Positions 15,243 to 29,538 of a DNA stretch of 64,000 nt are shown here, piece by piece. Numbering within the stretch: the first letter of the stretch is position 1; the number at the start of each line of letters is the position of its first letter. Under the pieces are notes generated by a model. The model saw nothing but the letters and a program-made list of their open reading frames with translations. It was not told the DNA's origin and searched no databases. Position numbers and translations under genes: made by a program. The stretch is from Archilochus colubris. Lineage: Eukaryota > Chordata > Aves > Apodiformes > Trochilidae. Location: NCBI GenBank assembly GCA_023079485.1, contig CM041083.1, positions 64,175,810-64,239,809 on the forward strand, read 5' to 3'.

Positions 15243-17286
<2,044 letters not shown>

Positions 17287-17483
17287 ATACACCTGCAGAA
17301 GATGATCCATCTCCCTGTGCCCCCCAGTCTGCTCATGGACGGCAGTGTCAGAATGGCACAGAGTGCAAGGCAGGCTGGGAGGGTCCCAAGCACGGCATTA
17401 CCAACTTCGACAATTTTGCTTTTGCCATGCTGACAGTGTTTCAGTGCATCACTATGGAGGGCTGGACAGATGTGCTGTACTGG
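17287..17483 (+). CDS. CACNA1C: CACNA1C exon 7: extracellular linker, pore helix and domain I selectivity-filter loop
   Basis: This exon is 197 bases long. The acceptor is CTCCTTTCAG and the donor GTACGT. It completes the Asp codon and reads [20 protein letters not shown], then a potential N-glycosylation site NGTE, then [20 protein letters not shown]. The pore helix and selectivity filter follow ([17 protein letters not shown]). The Glu codon of MEGW at 17457-17459 is the domain I member of the EEEE calcium-selectivity ring. The exon ends in phase 0 after Trp. The extracellular cysteines probably form disulphides, as in other L-type channels. The membrane-proximal half matches the mammalian protein as I remember it, while the linker carries substitutions (CAPQSAHGR where mammals have CALETGHGR). 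The next codon comes from exon 8a (Met) or exon 8 (Val). Confidence 0.98.
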
Positions 17484-20400
17484 GTACGTATCCGAAAATG
17501 ATGAGCTAAAAGGGCTGCTCGGGTACTCTGGCTATGTTGGAACTTCAGAGCTTTAGCTCTCTTGCTTCTTCTATATAGCGAAGGCATGTTTTCTAGCATG
17601 GAGCTTTAATTAACTCAGAATATTTATGGGTAAAATAAGAAGGCTTATCTGAGGCAGTTAAATGTAAATGTTAGCTTTCCATTGATGTTTTAAAGTTGAA
17701 AGATGGCATGTGGCTTCTTGGTTTGGAGATTTGCAAATGTACCTTTGTTGAGTAGCATGGCATGTAAAGACCCTCTCTGCAGGAGTGAAATACCTCTTAC
17801 ATCTCCAGATTATTAACGTAGAAGAATTTGTGCCAGATAACTATATGCTCTACCCATGACATTACTGTTACAAAGGCACATTGATCACATACTGATCAGC
17901 TTATAGGTGTTTATAAGAAAGGCCTCACAAATCCCTTTTCATGGCAGCTCTACTCCTGATTATGACTTCTATCATAATAGTATTAGAAGAAATTCTCCTA
18001 ACTCTGATACTGGTGTTGATAGTGGTTACAGGTTTATCTGAAACATTATATCTTTAATCTAAACTCAGTCCCATCTTGCTCTTTAACTTAACAGTGGAAT
18101 TTTCAATAGCTTTGGTTTCTACCTTGCAGCTCCTAATGTGTTGTGAAATTCATAGGAGTTAAAATCAGATTTAGCTTTTACCTGTAAACGAGATAGAAAC
18201 ATGCTTCAGGATTCAGGTCTTGCCATCAACTTTTTCAGCAATATGTTATGGTCCAGGAATTTAATTCATACAGCTCAGTCCCATCTATATATTGGTAACC
18301 TGGACTCTGACTAACTTTGAAGATTGGTGTATCATGACACCTGTTTCTCCAAGACGGTAGTAAATTCCATGCATGATGGAATTTAACTGAAGATGACCCA
18401 AAGCACAAAAAGGATAATCTGGACTGATCAGTCAACATCAGCTTCTATCTTAAACATAAGCCTGAAGTTGCATTCTACCCACCAGTGAATTAGAGTTTAC
18501 AAGATTTCCTTTTCAAGATTTAGCTTATCTGCAATAGGTAGCCTCTATGTGGAACAGTTAGCAGTTGTCTTTTTATCCTCATAAATTAGGATTAGAACTG
18601 TGACTCTAGCTTCTTTCTAATGCCTGAGATAAAGCACAGAGTTCAAACCACAAAAGGAGTCTGGGTCTCAATGCACAAAAATTGCCTTTACTTGAAAAGA
18701 GAGAATAGATTAATGAAATAATGGAGAAGAACATCAGTCAGAAAAGAAACTGGGCAAAACTGCTCCACAACTCAAGTATGACTATATATAGTATTACCTG
18801 TCTTTTTGTCACCTTTAGCTCATATTCCTTCAGTCTTCTTGTGATTGATAGGATTTATAGGTAGTTCAGGGGAAAAAAAGGGAAAAATGTCTCAGAAATA
18901 AACATGAAAATAGTTTGGGCAGTGTATACCATTTAATAATATGAAATCTATCCTCAAGTCCTCATCATTTTCCCCAAAGGCAAGTGTCATGAAAGATCTT
19001 GCCAATCCCCACACTTCTGGGTCCGTGCATCTTTTGCATGACTGGATATGAATCATTCAAAACTCAGTTATCAGTTGTCTAATAATGGGAGCCAAAAGCA
19101 TATACTCACTGCTAAATGGTTTTCTACCATGACTGCTGCAGATGGTCTGATTTTTTTTTTATGACATCCCTGCAGCAACCTGGATTCTAGCTGTTAGCTT
19201 TTGGTTGGTATTCAGCCAGCTTTTTTTCACTGTTTTTCTGAGCTCATCTTTTTTCTTTAGAGGCAGTATGGTGAACTGAGACCTGAAATTAATACAGATT
19301 GATGGTCATTATTTTTAGGGGCATCCGTGTAGTTAGCCTTTTAGATTATGGCTCTGATAGAATGCTTGCTTTGGAAACAAAATAAATATTTGTTATCATC
19401 ACTTCCCTGTTATTCCTAGACAAGACTACAAAAGATAAGAGTTAGCACTGCAGATGAAATTTCAGTAATTGAGGAGGAAGAAATCCAGTTTGCAAAGAAA
19501 ATAACAGCTCTCCTATATTTAAAGGCCATTAAATGCAAAGTTCAGTAAATACCTGAACACCTGAGCTGACAGACATACTCAGTTAAGCCTCTGTGAATAA
19601 TCCTAAGAGTACTATTGTACTGTCTGACTTTTTGCCTCTTTGTCTTACATGGATGAAGCGGATAGAAGTCAGATCTGATCAGTGTTTGCCACAGGGCAAA
19701 TAAATTATCTGAGATGAGATGCCTATTTACTTCTGCAGAGAGGTCTGTGCTACTCTGGGGTGAGATGCTGATTGGGCAGTTACTACAGGGCACACCTATG
19801 AGAAGCATTGTGACTTAAAAATTTATGTGTAGAAACAGTCTCTAACCATTTGCACTGTAATTTTATGTGTGGGTGTTTCTATGGTGGTTTATACCATAAG
19901 TTTTATAGTCCATGAAAGGGCAATCTAGTTTAAACTAGCCAGATCAAAAAGAAAGTGTACTTAGTAAAGAATAGAAAAGATGCAACATTTCAATTTGTGA
20001 GAGTGAAGGAGTAATTTTTGTAAGTGGAGTAGGATATAAATATATATTTAAAACCTAGTGTTAGCCACCGCTTCATTAGTGAAGTCTGGCTCATACATAA
20101 CTCTACTCCCTGGCCTTTGCCTTTTCAGCCAAGAGCAGACATGTCATAGACAACCCACTGGGGACTACATCTCACAAGACTGCAAAGACAGGAGGCTATT
20201 CTCTTCTCAAATAGATAACACTTTGAAAGAGTTCCTGGATTCACAGTGAGGTCATGGAAATTAAGATTTTCTTTATTAGGAAATAAATCTGCACAGTTAA
20301 TTAAATTAGAAATCCAGACTTAAAGATTCCTTCTCTCCAACTACATTCTGAGGCAGAGAGCTGGTTATCTGTTTTACACTGAAAGGCAAATACAGGTTTA

Positions 20401-23400
20401 AGAACAATATAATTAAATGCTGTCTGCAAATCAGTTTTGAAGCTAAAAATTGTAGATGATGCTTTCCAGAGGTCGTTCCTTAAGCTTAATTATGTAAGCT
20501 CATGAGTTAATATTAAAAGTGCTGAGCATTAAAAGTTCAAGCAGACTTAGGTTCTTAGCTCCTCTGCAGTTCAGGGTAGATACCAAGGCTGAATCTGGAG
20601 TCCTGCTGGAGTCAATGGCAAAATTCCAATTTATTTCAAAAGGTCAGCATCTCACTTTCTAAAATCTCACTTTGTAAAATCTTGATCATGCTGCTGAGAT
20701 TTTCCACATGCAGTCGTGTGTACAACAAGAGAACTTTCAGATACCTAATGAGGGTATTTGTGTCTGTTGTCATAGTCTTCCGAGGACATACATGTGGATG
20801 TAGGGAGTTTTCTTCCCTCCCTCCTTAAATCTGAAACTAAGAGCCTGAACAAAAACTCAGCAGAACAATAGATAAGGCTCTAGCCTGAATTACTTGGCTG
20901 GAAGTGTTTAGATAATAGAGCAATTACCTTGGATTGAATGTTTCTATAAGTGCTTTTCAATTATATCTTCATATTTTCTGAAAAATAGCTTTGAAAGGTA
21001 CCTAGATCTCTGTATTCCTCTCAGTAGGAACAGAGGGACCTTAACACATTTCAACACATTGCCCTGAGAAATATAATAGTAATTTCATGAAACCTATATC
21101 TGTCTTATGCCACACTTTACAAGTATAAACCTGCATGTTTAAAAATTAGAAAGCTGTATGACATTCCACAAGCCCTGAATGCCTAATGCACTTAGTAGCT
21201 CTTCAAATTTTAATTTCATTTTTCTGCTTCCTTCTTCATGCTTCTTCCAGTTTTTCACCTCTGTAGTGAAGCTGTGTCCTCTCTCATAAAGTACTATTTT
21301 CCAGCCTGTAATCCACATCCTCCCAAAAAGATAATCAGAGACAGGAAAGCATAAAACCTATTCCCTAGAAGGACTTGCCATCAGTGAGATCAATGCACTT
21401 TGCAGTCTCCTCTCTTACTCAACAGATAAGATTTGAGAGTAGATTGGCTTCTTTTGAAATTGGAAATGAAAAAAAGTGTTAGGGAAAACAGTTTGACATT
21501 GCTATAGTGTCAGGTAAGACAATAAATTACAAGGAGCCAATTTTTTGTCTAAAATAACTAATTTGGACCAGATGAAAATCTGTGCAAAACAACCATCTTG
21601 ACTCTTAGGTGAAGAATTGTTATTTGTCGAAGGGAGCATTAGGTACTTGCAGGAGCACGTCTCCTACGCTTCCTCAGCATCTTACAAGGTTTACTTTATC
21701 CCAATATACCTGCCAGGTGGTTTTTCCTTGTGCAGTCACTTCATAGAGTCTTTCAATATACAGGTATCTCTTATGATACATCACATCATCATTTTTCCTA
21801 TGGATTGTAGAAATATTGAGATTATTATTCTCAAAACTCTCTTTAATATATGATCAGACAGTATTAGCAGCTCACTCCCTTGTGCAGGCACCAAGGCCCA
21901 TTTCTGAGGACCCGTCAGTCTTAGAAACTTCCAGTAGCAGATACAAAGCTAAACATTACAAATTAAGTTATTTGGTATTTTGTAAGCGGTCTCAGCTACA
22001 ATCCCTTATTTCTTATTGTCTTGTTGGCTATAGAAAAGAATTAATCCCTGTGTAGTTTGTAACATCCTGTTGAAGTGTTTCCAGGCATTTGTTATCTTCC
22101 CTTAATCTTTTTCTAATCTGAGCAGACTCAGTTCTTTCAGCATTCCCTAGAGGGGCATCTTTTTAATTACTTTTAATCAGTTTGTTAGTGTCCTTCAGGG
22201 GAAGCTTCGCTTCTGAGTTAAATAAAATTCGGACAGTGCCCTGTCCCTAGAAAGGCCTTCATCTCTGGGTGAAATGTGCTCTTTGCAACTGGATCCCTCT
22301 GACACTGCAAACAAAACTGCAGCCTCCATTTTACATTTCTGGTCTCTCCACTGCCCTGCATTTAAACAATTTTATATATAAGTTAAAACAAGTGCAAAAT
22401 GCAACTATATGTTGTTGCATTACCTACTCACACTGCTGGGTAGTGGAAAACCTGGTCCTGAGATGTTCTGCATGTTGCTTGACCATTACAGCTTACCCAT
22501 TACAGCTTGAATTCTAAGAATCTAGGATCCAGGATTCTAGAAGCATGTAATTCTACTTGATCTGCTTGATGATTGTCCATAATGAGCAGTCTTGAGCCTG
22601 GAGTATTGGCTTTGTCCCATGTAATTTGGACAACACTTCAAAATACTTGGTTGATTCTCTGAAAATAACATGCTGTGCCTCCAGGGACAGTTTACCTCAA
22701 GGCTCTAACTGTAAACTAAAGAGTGTGGTATTATTCTAGATGGACTATGGCCAGGTCTGGATGAGATCCAGGGTGCTAACCTGTCCCTGAAAGAGATGCC
22801 TGAACTGGCACATAATAAGCTGACTCTCTGAAATTTAACTGACCAATCTTTGATAGGCTTGCCCAGACCCTAGGCAAGAAAATGTTTTGTAGTCTACAAC
22901 AGTTCAGTAGAGCAACCACAAGGTAGTGAGAATGACAATGTTGTGAGATTCAATCAGTGGAAACACTCAGAAACATCACATACCCAAGGGCAGCACAGAG
23001 CAGAATATATAGATGCAATGGGTTAAACAGACTGTCATGGAAGATACTTCCATCTCTGAATCTATGAGAGCATACTTCCAAGTGTCACTAAATGAGCTTG
23101 AAACTGGACCTAACAGTCACTTTTACCATTCTCATCATGAAATCAAAATGGAACAAACTGGACAACAGATATAGTTTACTTTGCTGACAGCATTGATGTA
23201 TCTTCTGAGCTTTTCTCATCCTCCACAGCCTGTTGCAGCCAATGAGGAAGATGATGTGAGGAATACAGAAATTATCCCACAAAGTGGAAGACATTAAACG
23301 CAGAGCCGCAACCCCCAATTTTCACCAGCTGTGTTTTTCCTTCTAACCCTTTATTCTTGCCGAACTTAGGCTTGAATTAGCAAGGCTTTCCGCACAAGAG

Positions 23401-25257
23401 AATGATCTGATTCTAAGAATATATCTGTCTACATGTTTCCATGGTGTTTATTCCCCATCCACCCCCACTCCTCCAATAAAATGCTGGGGTTTTATTGTTG
23501 AGGGTTGAGGTTCTCTAATCATCTTTTTGGCAGGGGTTTGCATGGATGTGAAAAAATTACAAAGAATAAGCACGCAAGTATGAGCAACCCATCTCTGTGA
23601 CTGCAGAGGTTGTTTCATCTCCATCTGCTGTAATAGTGGTAGGTAAGGGGAGAGGGCCCATAGTTCAGAGCACTGAAGGGCCATAGCATTAATGCACTGA
23701 AAAACAGTGTCCCCAGTCAATTTGTGTAAATGCTGGCTTAAATCTGTATTCTTTTTCTCCTGAATAATAACATGTGCAACTGTCATGGTTGTCTGTATTG
23801 CTGCCTCGAAAGTGAGTAACAGCAGTGACTTGCTGGTTGCCTCTTGCCACAAAAACCTGCTGCTGAAAAATCTATTCAACACAAAATAGGCACTTACTGT
23901 GCAAAATGAAGTCTTCATGAGCCCTTCAGACCTCAACTTTGGACCTCTCAGTCCTCTTCCTCCATATGAAAAGAAACTTTCCCTTAAAAATAAGGTTCTT
24001 TGGGTTGGTTATGGGGAGGTGTTAATGGAGAGCCTCTGCCCAGTGCTCCTGCTTGGGAAGGACCTCTTTAACAGCCCTGTCTTTCTGTTGCCCTTTCTCT
24101 ATTCTTACCTCTTTTTTTTCTTCCTCAGACTTTTCCTTAATTGCTTCTGTCTAATCACTACAGAGACCTTTTTATGTCTAAGCTTTAATCTTCTATTCCA
24201 GAGCTATGAAATCAAGACCTAAGCTACTGGAACTCTTGTATATGACTTAGGAATTTGAGTGCCTCTCTTTGTGGGTGCACCGCTTGGGCCCAACTACCAA
24301 TTTTTTAAGAAGTGATAATCGTTACCTTCTGAAATAATCACCTACAGAGTTATTAAGTTTGAACCCATACTCAGTAGACAAATTTTTTTTGGTTCATTAT
24401 CTAGGCCCTGGCAAAGAAAAAGACAGGGGAATACACCCAAGGTCAGAACAGAAGTGGTGGCTCTAGAACTGTTTATGAAACTCATGTATTTTGAGTTCAG
24501 CTCATTTCAACATCTTGTTTTCAAGACAAAGGACAATATAACCATTCTCTCACCAGTCTTACTGGGAATAAGATCTTCCCTCCTGCAAAGCAAATTGGGC
24601 TTGTAATATTGGCTTGCTTAATTTACTTCCATAGAATTGCTGCTTGAGTAGGACTTAAGTGCTCATTATGATGCATGATCATAAATGTATAGGGCAGCTG
24701 TGCCCATGGCCTCCTCTGGAACTCCTCTCCAAACTTTGGAATAGCACTCAAATTGGAGACCTAGAACCAGAATTGGAGAAAGATTCCTAAAGATATAAAG
24801 TAACTAGAAGTAGAAAATGAAGGGTTTAGTATGCAACCACAGGATTATTTACCATAGTACCTCCACACTTTGGATTTTTAGAGCGTATCTAGACAAAATC
24901 GATCACAGATGTTGTGATGAGCTTGCCTACTGGGTGTTGCTGATAAAATTCACAAGAAAAAGGATGCAGCAGTCTTGTCTGCTTGTAATGCAGTTGCACC
25001 TCATTCAGATCTTTGATAGTAGTTTCTCCAGTGCATCTCAAGTGCTTCTACAGTATGAGTGGCTGGTGTGCCTTCATATGAAGGTTTATTAGCTTTCTTC
25101 CATGAGTGCTAGGTATTGTACATTTTATTTAAGAATTTAGGGCGTGATTTCACGACTAAAAGCTGGATTCACTACCTAAAATATAGAATGGATTTCTAGG
25201 AATATCATAGGTTGGGAATTGGCTACACAGGAAATTGGGATATACTGATCAATTGTT

Positions 25258-25277
25258 AAAAAAAAAAAAAAAAAAAA
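25258..25277 (+). repeat. Poly(A) run
   Basis: Twenty consecutive A residues in intron 7. No retrocopy body is recognisable just upstream, so it is treated as simple sequence. Confidence 0.9.
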
Positions 25278-26446
25278 GAATTGAGAGTTATATCTCAATT
25301 TCTTAAAGAAGGTAGTGATTATCTACAGCTTATAGTACTCTTTTACATTATTTTTATTTTTAAGGACTTAAATGACTATGTAAATCAATGAACAGTGTGT
25401 GCTTGTATATTCCTGTGAATGCATCAATCAATGCTGTTCTGATATACTTGTGGTAGCATTTGCTATCAGTCTGCAATAAGATAAATAGAAGCAGTTATAA
25501 AACAGCAATACAGTCAAACAGGCAGAAAAATCCTTTCTGGATAATCAGCCATGCAAATGCAAATATAAAGTAAACAGAGACAGGAAGGGATAGCCCAGAA
25601 TTTTAAGATTAAATGAAATCTCCAGATTTAGAAATCCACCATCCCAGGGGATATTTTCATGCTTGAAATCAGCACTTTATTCTTTTGCAGTGAATTTCCA
25701 AAGCCTTTCAAAGATGAAAAGGTTTTTAAATAGCTGAGCAGCAGTAAGAGATAGAACTGCTGAAGTAGCTATAATGAAAGAACTATCAGCCCTGTGGCTA
25801 AGTAGCCCGTGGGCTTTTAGATTAATTTTTCAAAGATCAACTTCTTCCTTTTAGAGGGAAAAAAAAACCATACACACACTTTGGTGGAAACAAGGCAACT
25901 CACTTAAAGCTCTGTAACTTTTGTTGCCTCTAGAGCCTGAATTCAAATCCTCATTAAGTAACATAAGTCCAAATAGTTTTTGGAGGTCCTATATGGTGTT
26001 TCTGCAAATTGAAAATTCACTCACCAAGCTAATCCACTCACATAATCAGCCACAGGAGAGAACTGAGAGCCTCAGTGGGTGCTGTTACCTGTGTAGGGAC
26101 TTGACTTTCAGAAGAACACTGCGGTTGAATCAATGACATGAATCTTCTCTAAGTAGATCTACTCTTCAGGAACCAAAAAGAGTAGTGCAATAAGAAGTCA
26201 AAACTCATATCACTACTGGTGTTAGCTACTGAGTAGGGAAAAGGCAAGGAAACGTTCTGTCAGCCTTCTATATCAACAAGCAGAGTGGATCAAGAACAAG
26301 GGCTTGGTCTAGCATCCAGGCTACATTCGTGGAAAGTCCTGAAGGCCTGCTCAGGTCTGAGCCTGGTGTCTCTAAGAGCTCTCCCTGTGTCAGGGTATGG
26401 CTGGTTCTTTCCCAGATGGTCTGTAGGACACAGAGCCACCATTGGA

Positions 26447-26521
26447 AAACAAAACAAAAAAACCTCAAACAAAGCAAAGCAAAGCAAAATGAAACCAACC
26501 AAAACAAAAAAAAAAAAAAAC
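26447..26521 (+). repeat. A-rich CAAA/CAAAG low-complexity tract
   Basis: This is a mixture of CAAAA and GCAAA units ending in a run of 15 A residues. The open frames across it on both strands are artefacts of the low complexity. Confidence 0.9.
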
Positions 26522-28860
26522 ATGCAGCAAACTCTTAGGGGAATAGTTTAGAGAAAACTATTTACAACTTTAAAGTACAACAGTTCCCTCACTCCTGAAT
26601 GTGAGCTGCTTTTATCATTGGCACTAAATGCATTTCAGTATTTCACTACAGGGTAACATGTTTTATGCTAAACAGAATAAAATATATTTAATTATTTTTT
26701 TCTCTTTTACATACTAAACATGGAGAAAGAGAGTGAGATGGCAAAGCAGGAGGCTTGTTTGAGCTCAGAATTTGTTTCTGATGTAAGGAATTCTTGCTGT
26801 GAAACTAATGTTTTCAGTGAGAGTTCTGTATCCCTGTTTTACCAAACACGCTGCAGAGATATATAGCCCCCTCCAGTTTTCACAGAAAAATAGAGAAGAA
26901 CTACAAGACAGCAGAGAAGACAAGTGAGATGGGAGGAGGTGTAAATAACAGTTTCCTGCTTTCCCTCCCTTAGTACAGTTGACTATTTTCCAGGTGGTAC
27001 TTGGCACTAACAAAATTTAATATGTTGAGATTTTGTCAGCAAAATACACTTTTCAGATAGTTGATTTTCCATGGTAATACATGTCTCTTTGGAACATGAT
27101 TAATGCTAATAAATGTTCCACCTTTGTGAAAACACAACCCAGTAACACTGCTGTTCTCTTTAAGTCAAGCACGAGCCTAATTTGTTTTCCTGTATTTTGA
27201 AATTAAAATTATGAAGTCAAATGCCAGTGGCCTTTGCTATCAGTTGAAGTTGCACAGTATCTTGTCTGAAGGCCATTCAAAATTAGTGCTTTAATTAAGA
27301 CAGCAGTAAACATACCCAAGTCAATATTGTCTCCCTACCTCTCCAGCAAGCACAAGCTACTGTGACATAGAAGTATAGGACCACTAAGCATTTTCAACAG
27401 AAATAAATGGCAGTGAAAAAACAGTTCAGTTCAGTCATTGTGTACCACAGACATTTTGACCTGATGGTATTTGAATACAAGTTTTAATTCTCTTCCCGTT
27501 CTCAGACAGAGACCTTATATTTCTCATAATAGCTCAGTCTGTTAAAGAACAACTGACTGCAAAAAACAATGTGCACCCAAACTGAAAACAGCTGAAATAC
27601 AAATATAGAACTCTTTAGCAAAGGGTGAAATAATGTTGTGGAATCTAGTGGTTATATACTTGGGGCCTAAAAACACAGTGGAAGAATTCCATGTCAGCAT
27701 ACGGTATCAGTCGGTAATCCAGAGCTAGGTTGTTGAAAGTTGGTTTTTAATGTGTCTCAGACTTTATACAGTCATTTCCAGCTGAGAAACTGCGTATCCT
27801 TGAAAAGGTGGGCAAGTATTTAAGTAGTGTTGAAAATATGACTCAGTGCCTGGCAAATTCTACTGGTAACAGTCTACTTCCTGCATACGGTATGCAACAC
27901 AAAAGCAAATACAGTTTGCTTCACATCTTTTTTGTGTTCTTCATTAAAGGGTGTTCATATAACAATGAAATGGCATTCCACTGGGATGGTATAATTTCAG
28001 AGAAGCTCAAACAGCTATTTTACATGTTTTCACTTTGCTATTAAGAATCTGCCATGGTTAGAAGGCAGTGCTCCTAGGTGTCCTTGTTCTTGCACAGGTT
28101 GCAGCAGCCTCATAGGGCCCTTCTTCAGGACTCTTGCCTTTACACAGTCTCCCCATTAATTTCAAGACAGTCAAGGTGTACTTGTACACTTGTACAAGAG
28201 TGTGTACTCTCATGACTCTAAGGTTAAGCTCCGTGTTGCTTTTACTTGTCCTTTACTGTGGTTTTTTTGTGCAAAGTTTGATCAGTTCTGACTAATTCAT
28301 TCTCTTGTCAGGGAGGTCAGGTGGCGTATCTATGATCTATATCTATACCCAAAGTTTTTCTAAAATAAACCAGGAATTATAGTTCATCTGGATCAGGGCA
28401 AGTGTAGTTGGATGAAGACATCTACAGCAGATTCAACATAGTCTTTATCATCAGGTGAAGAAGGAACCTCCACAGATTCCATCTTCTCAGATCTGTCTGC
28501 TTCCTTCTTCTTCCTTCTTCCGGACTCCTTTCCCATTGCTGCAGCTTCTTCGATTCTTTCTCAAGGGTTCTCTGTTGGAAATGAACCTCTTCCCTTGACG
28601 TTTCTGTTGTCTTCATTGAGGCAGTCCTTTCTCTGTTAACGGCTCCACTTAACTCCTGCAGAGTTCTGTACTAATTGCCAATATTTCTAGCTCAGAGTAG
28701 AATTTTAATTTGCTCTTTCAATCACTACAGAGCTACGGAACAATTGGAGAAGCAAGGTACACATAGGAATCTTGTTATTCTTCCCACTGCCCACGTATGA
28801 TGAATCGTGCCTACATGACTTGCATTTATCCTACAATTACCATTTAAGAGAATAACCTAC

Positions 28861-28942
28861 TTGAAGTGTTCTCTGCCCCGAACCACGATCATTGTGCACT
28901 TGTCTTCATCCAGCTCTGTCTTGCCTTTCTCTTGGAGGCACT
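28861..28942 (-). other. Candidate antisense coding exon inside intron 7
   Basis: On the minus strand a pyrimidine-rich acceptor (ATCTTTTTTCAG) precedes 82 bases that read CLQEKGKTELDEDKCTMIVV followed by RGREHFK. A good donor, GTAGGT, follows at once. The stretch is richer in G and C than its surroundings, has many third-position G or C bases, and has no stop in this frame. The exon would begin with two bases of a split codon and end with two bases of another. I do not recognise the protein. It could be an exon of a nested antisense gene, a remnant of a decayed gene, or chance. No partner exon with a fully convincing joint was found, so confidence is low. Confidence 0.3.
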
Positions 28943-29476
28943 CTGAAAAAAGATTATAGATGCTTATATGTAGTATAGAATGCACAAATGGAATTTGTAA
29001 AATTCCATAATTGAGATAACACAGTAAAAAAAGTCTTAAAAATAAGTGCTTCAAAGGAACAACCAAGCCTAAAATTTTCCTTCTCTACAGCACTTAAAAA
29101 ATATTATTGTCAAAATAAATAATTTTTAAGTGGAGCAACTGATCAAGAGCTCCTTCCTTTGAGTGTTCATCAGTTCAGACTGAAGCTGGGTTGAACTCTC
29201 CAGTCTTTCCACTGTAACTACAGACCGTATCTCCAGTCTCTCTGTTGTCTGATAATGCCAACTACAAAATGTGGGGTATTTCAGAACAGTCATAAGGAAC
29301 AACTGTGGCATGGAATCCCTTTAAGACTAATACGATGTTGATGCATAGAAAGAAATTCTACCCAGAAAAAGAGCAAAGGAACTTGGAGTCTTTTGTTTAT
29401 GGTTTAAGCCATTCAAAAGCAATTTTATTCCATTGTTCCTAAGTCTGTAAAATTAAGCCTAGTCTGTTTTAGAGGT

Positions 29477-29538
29477 TTTTGGGGTTTTTTTGGTTATTGG
29501 TGTTTTTGGGGGGAGGTTTTGGTTTGGGGGGTTTTTTT
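29477..29538 (+). repeat. G/T-rich low-complexity tract
   Basis: The stretch alternates T runs with G runs. There is one run of four G (29481-29484) and there are two runs of six G (29508-29513 and 29526-29531). It is strongly strand-asymmetric: the G-rich strand is the CACNA1C sense strand. Confidence 0.85.

Noticed and set aside
18235..18438. Possible Tc1/mariner remnant (plus strand reads EDDPKH near 18390)
   Set aside because: A short similarity to the transposase DDPKHT motif, without supporting flanking motifs or inverted repeats; most likely chance.
26268..26551. Several overlapping open frames on both strands
   Set aside because: All run into the A-rich low-complexity tract and have lysine or phenylalanine tails; no family resemblance.
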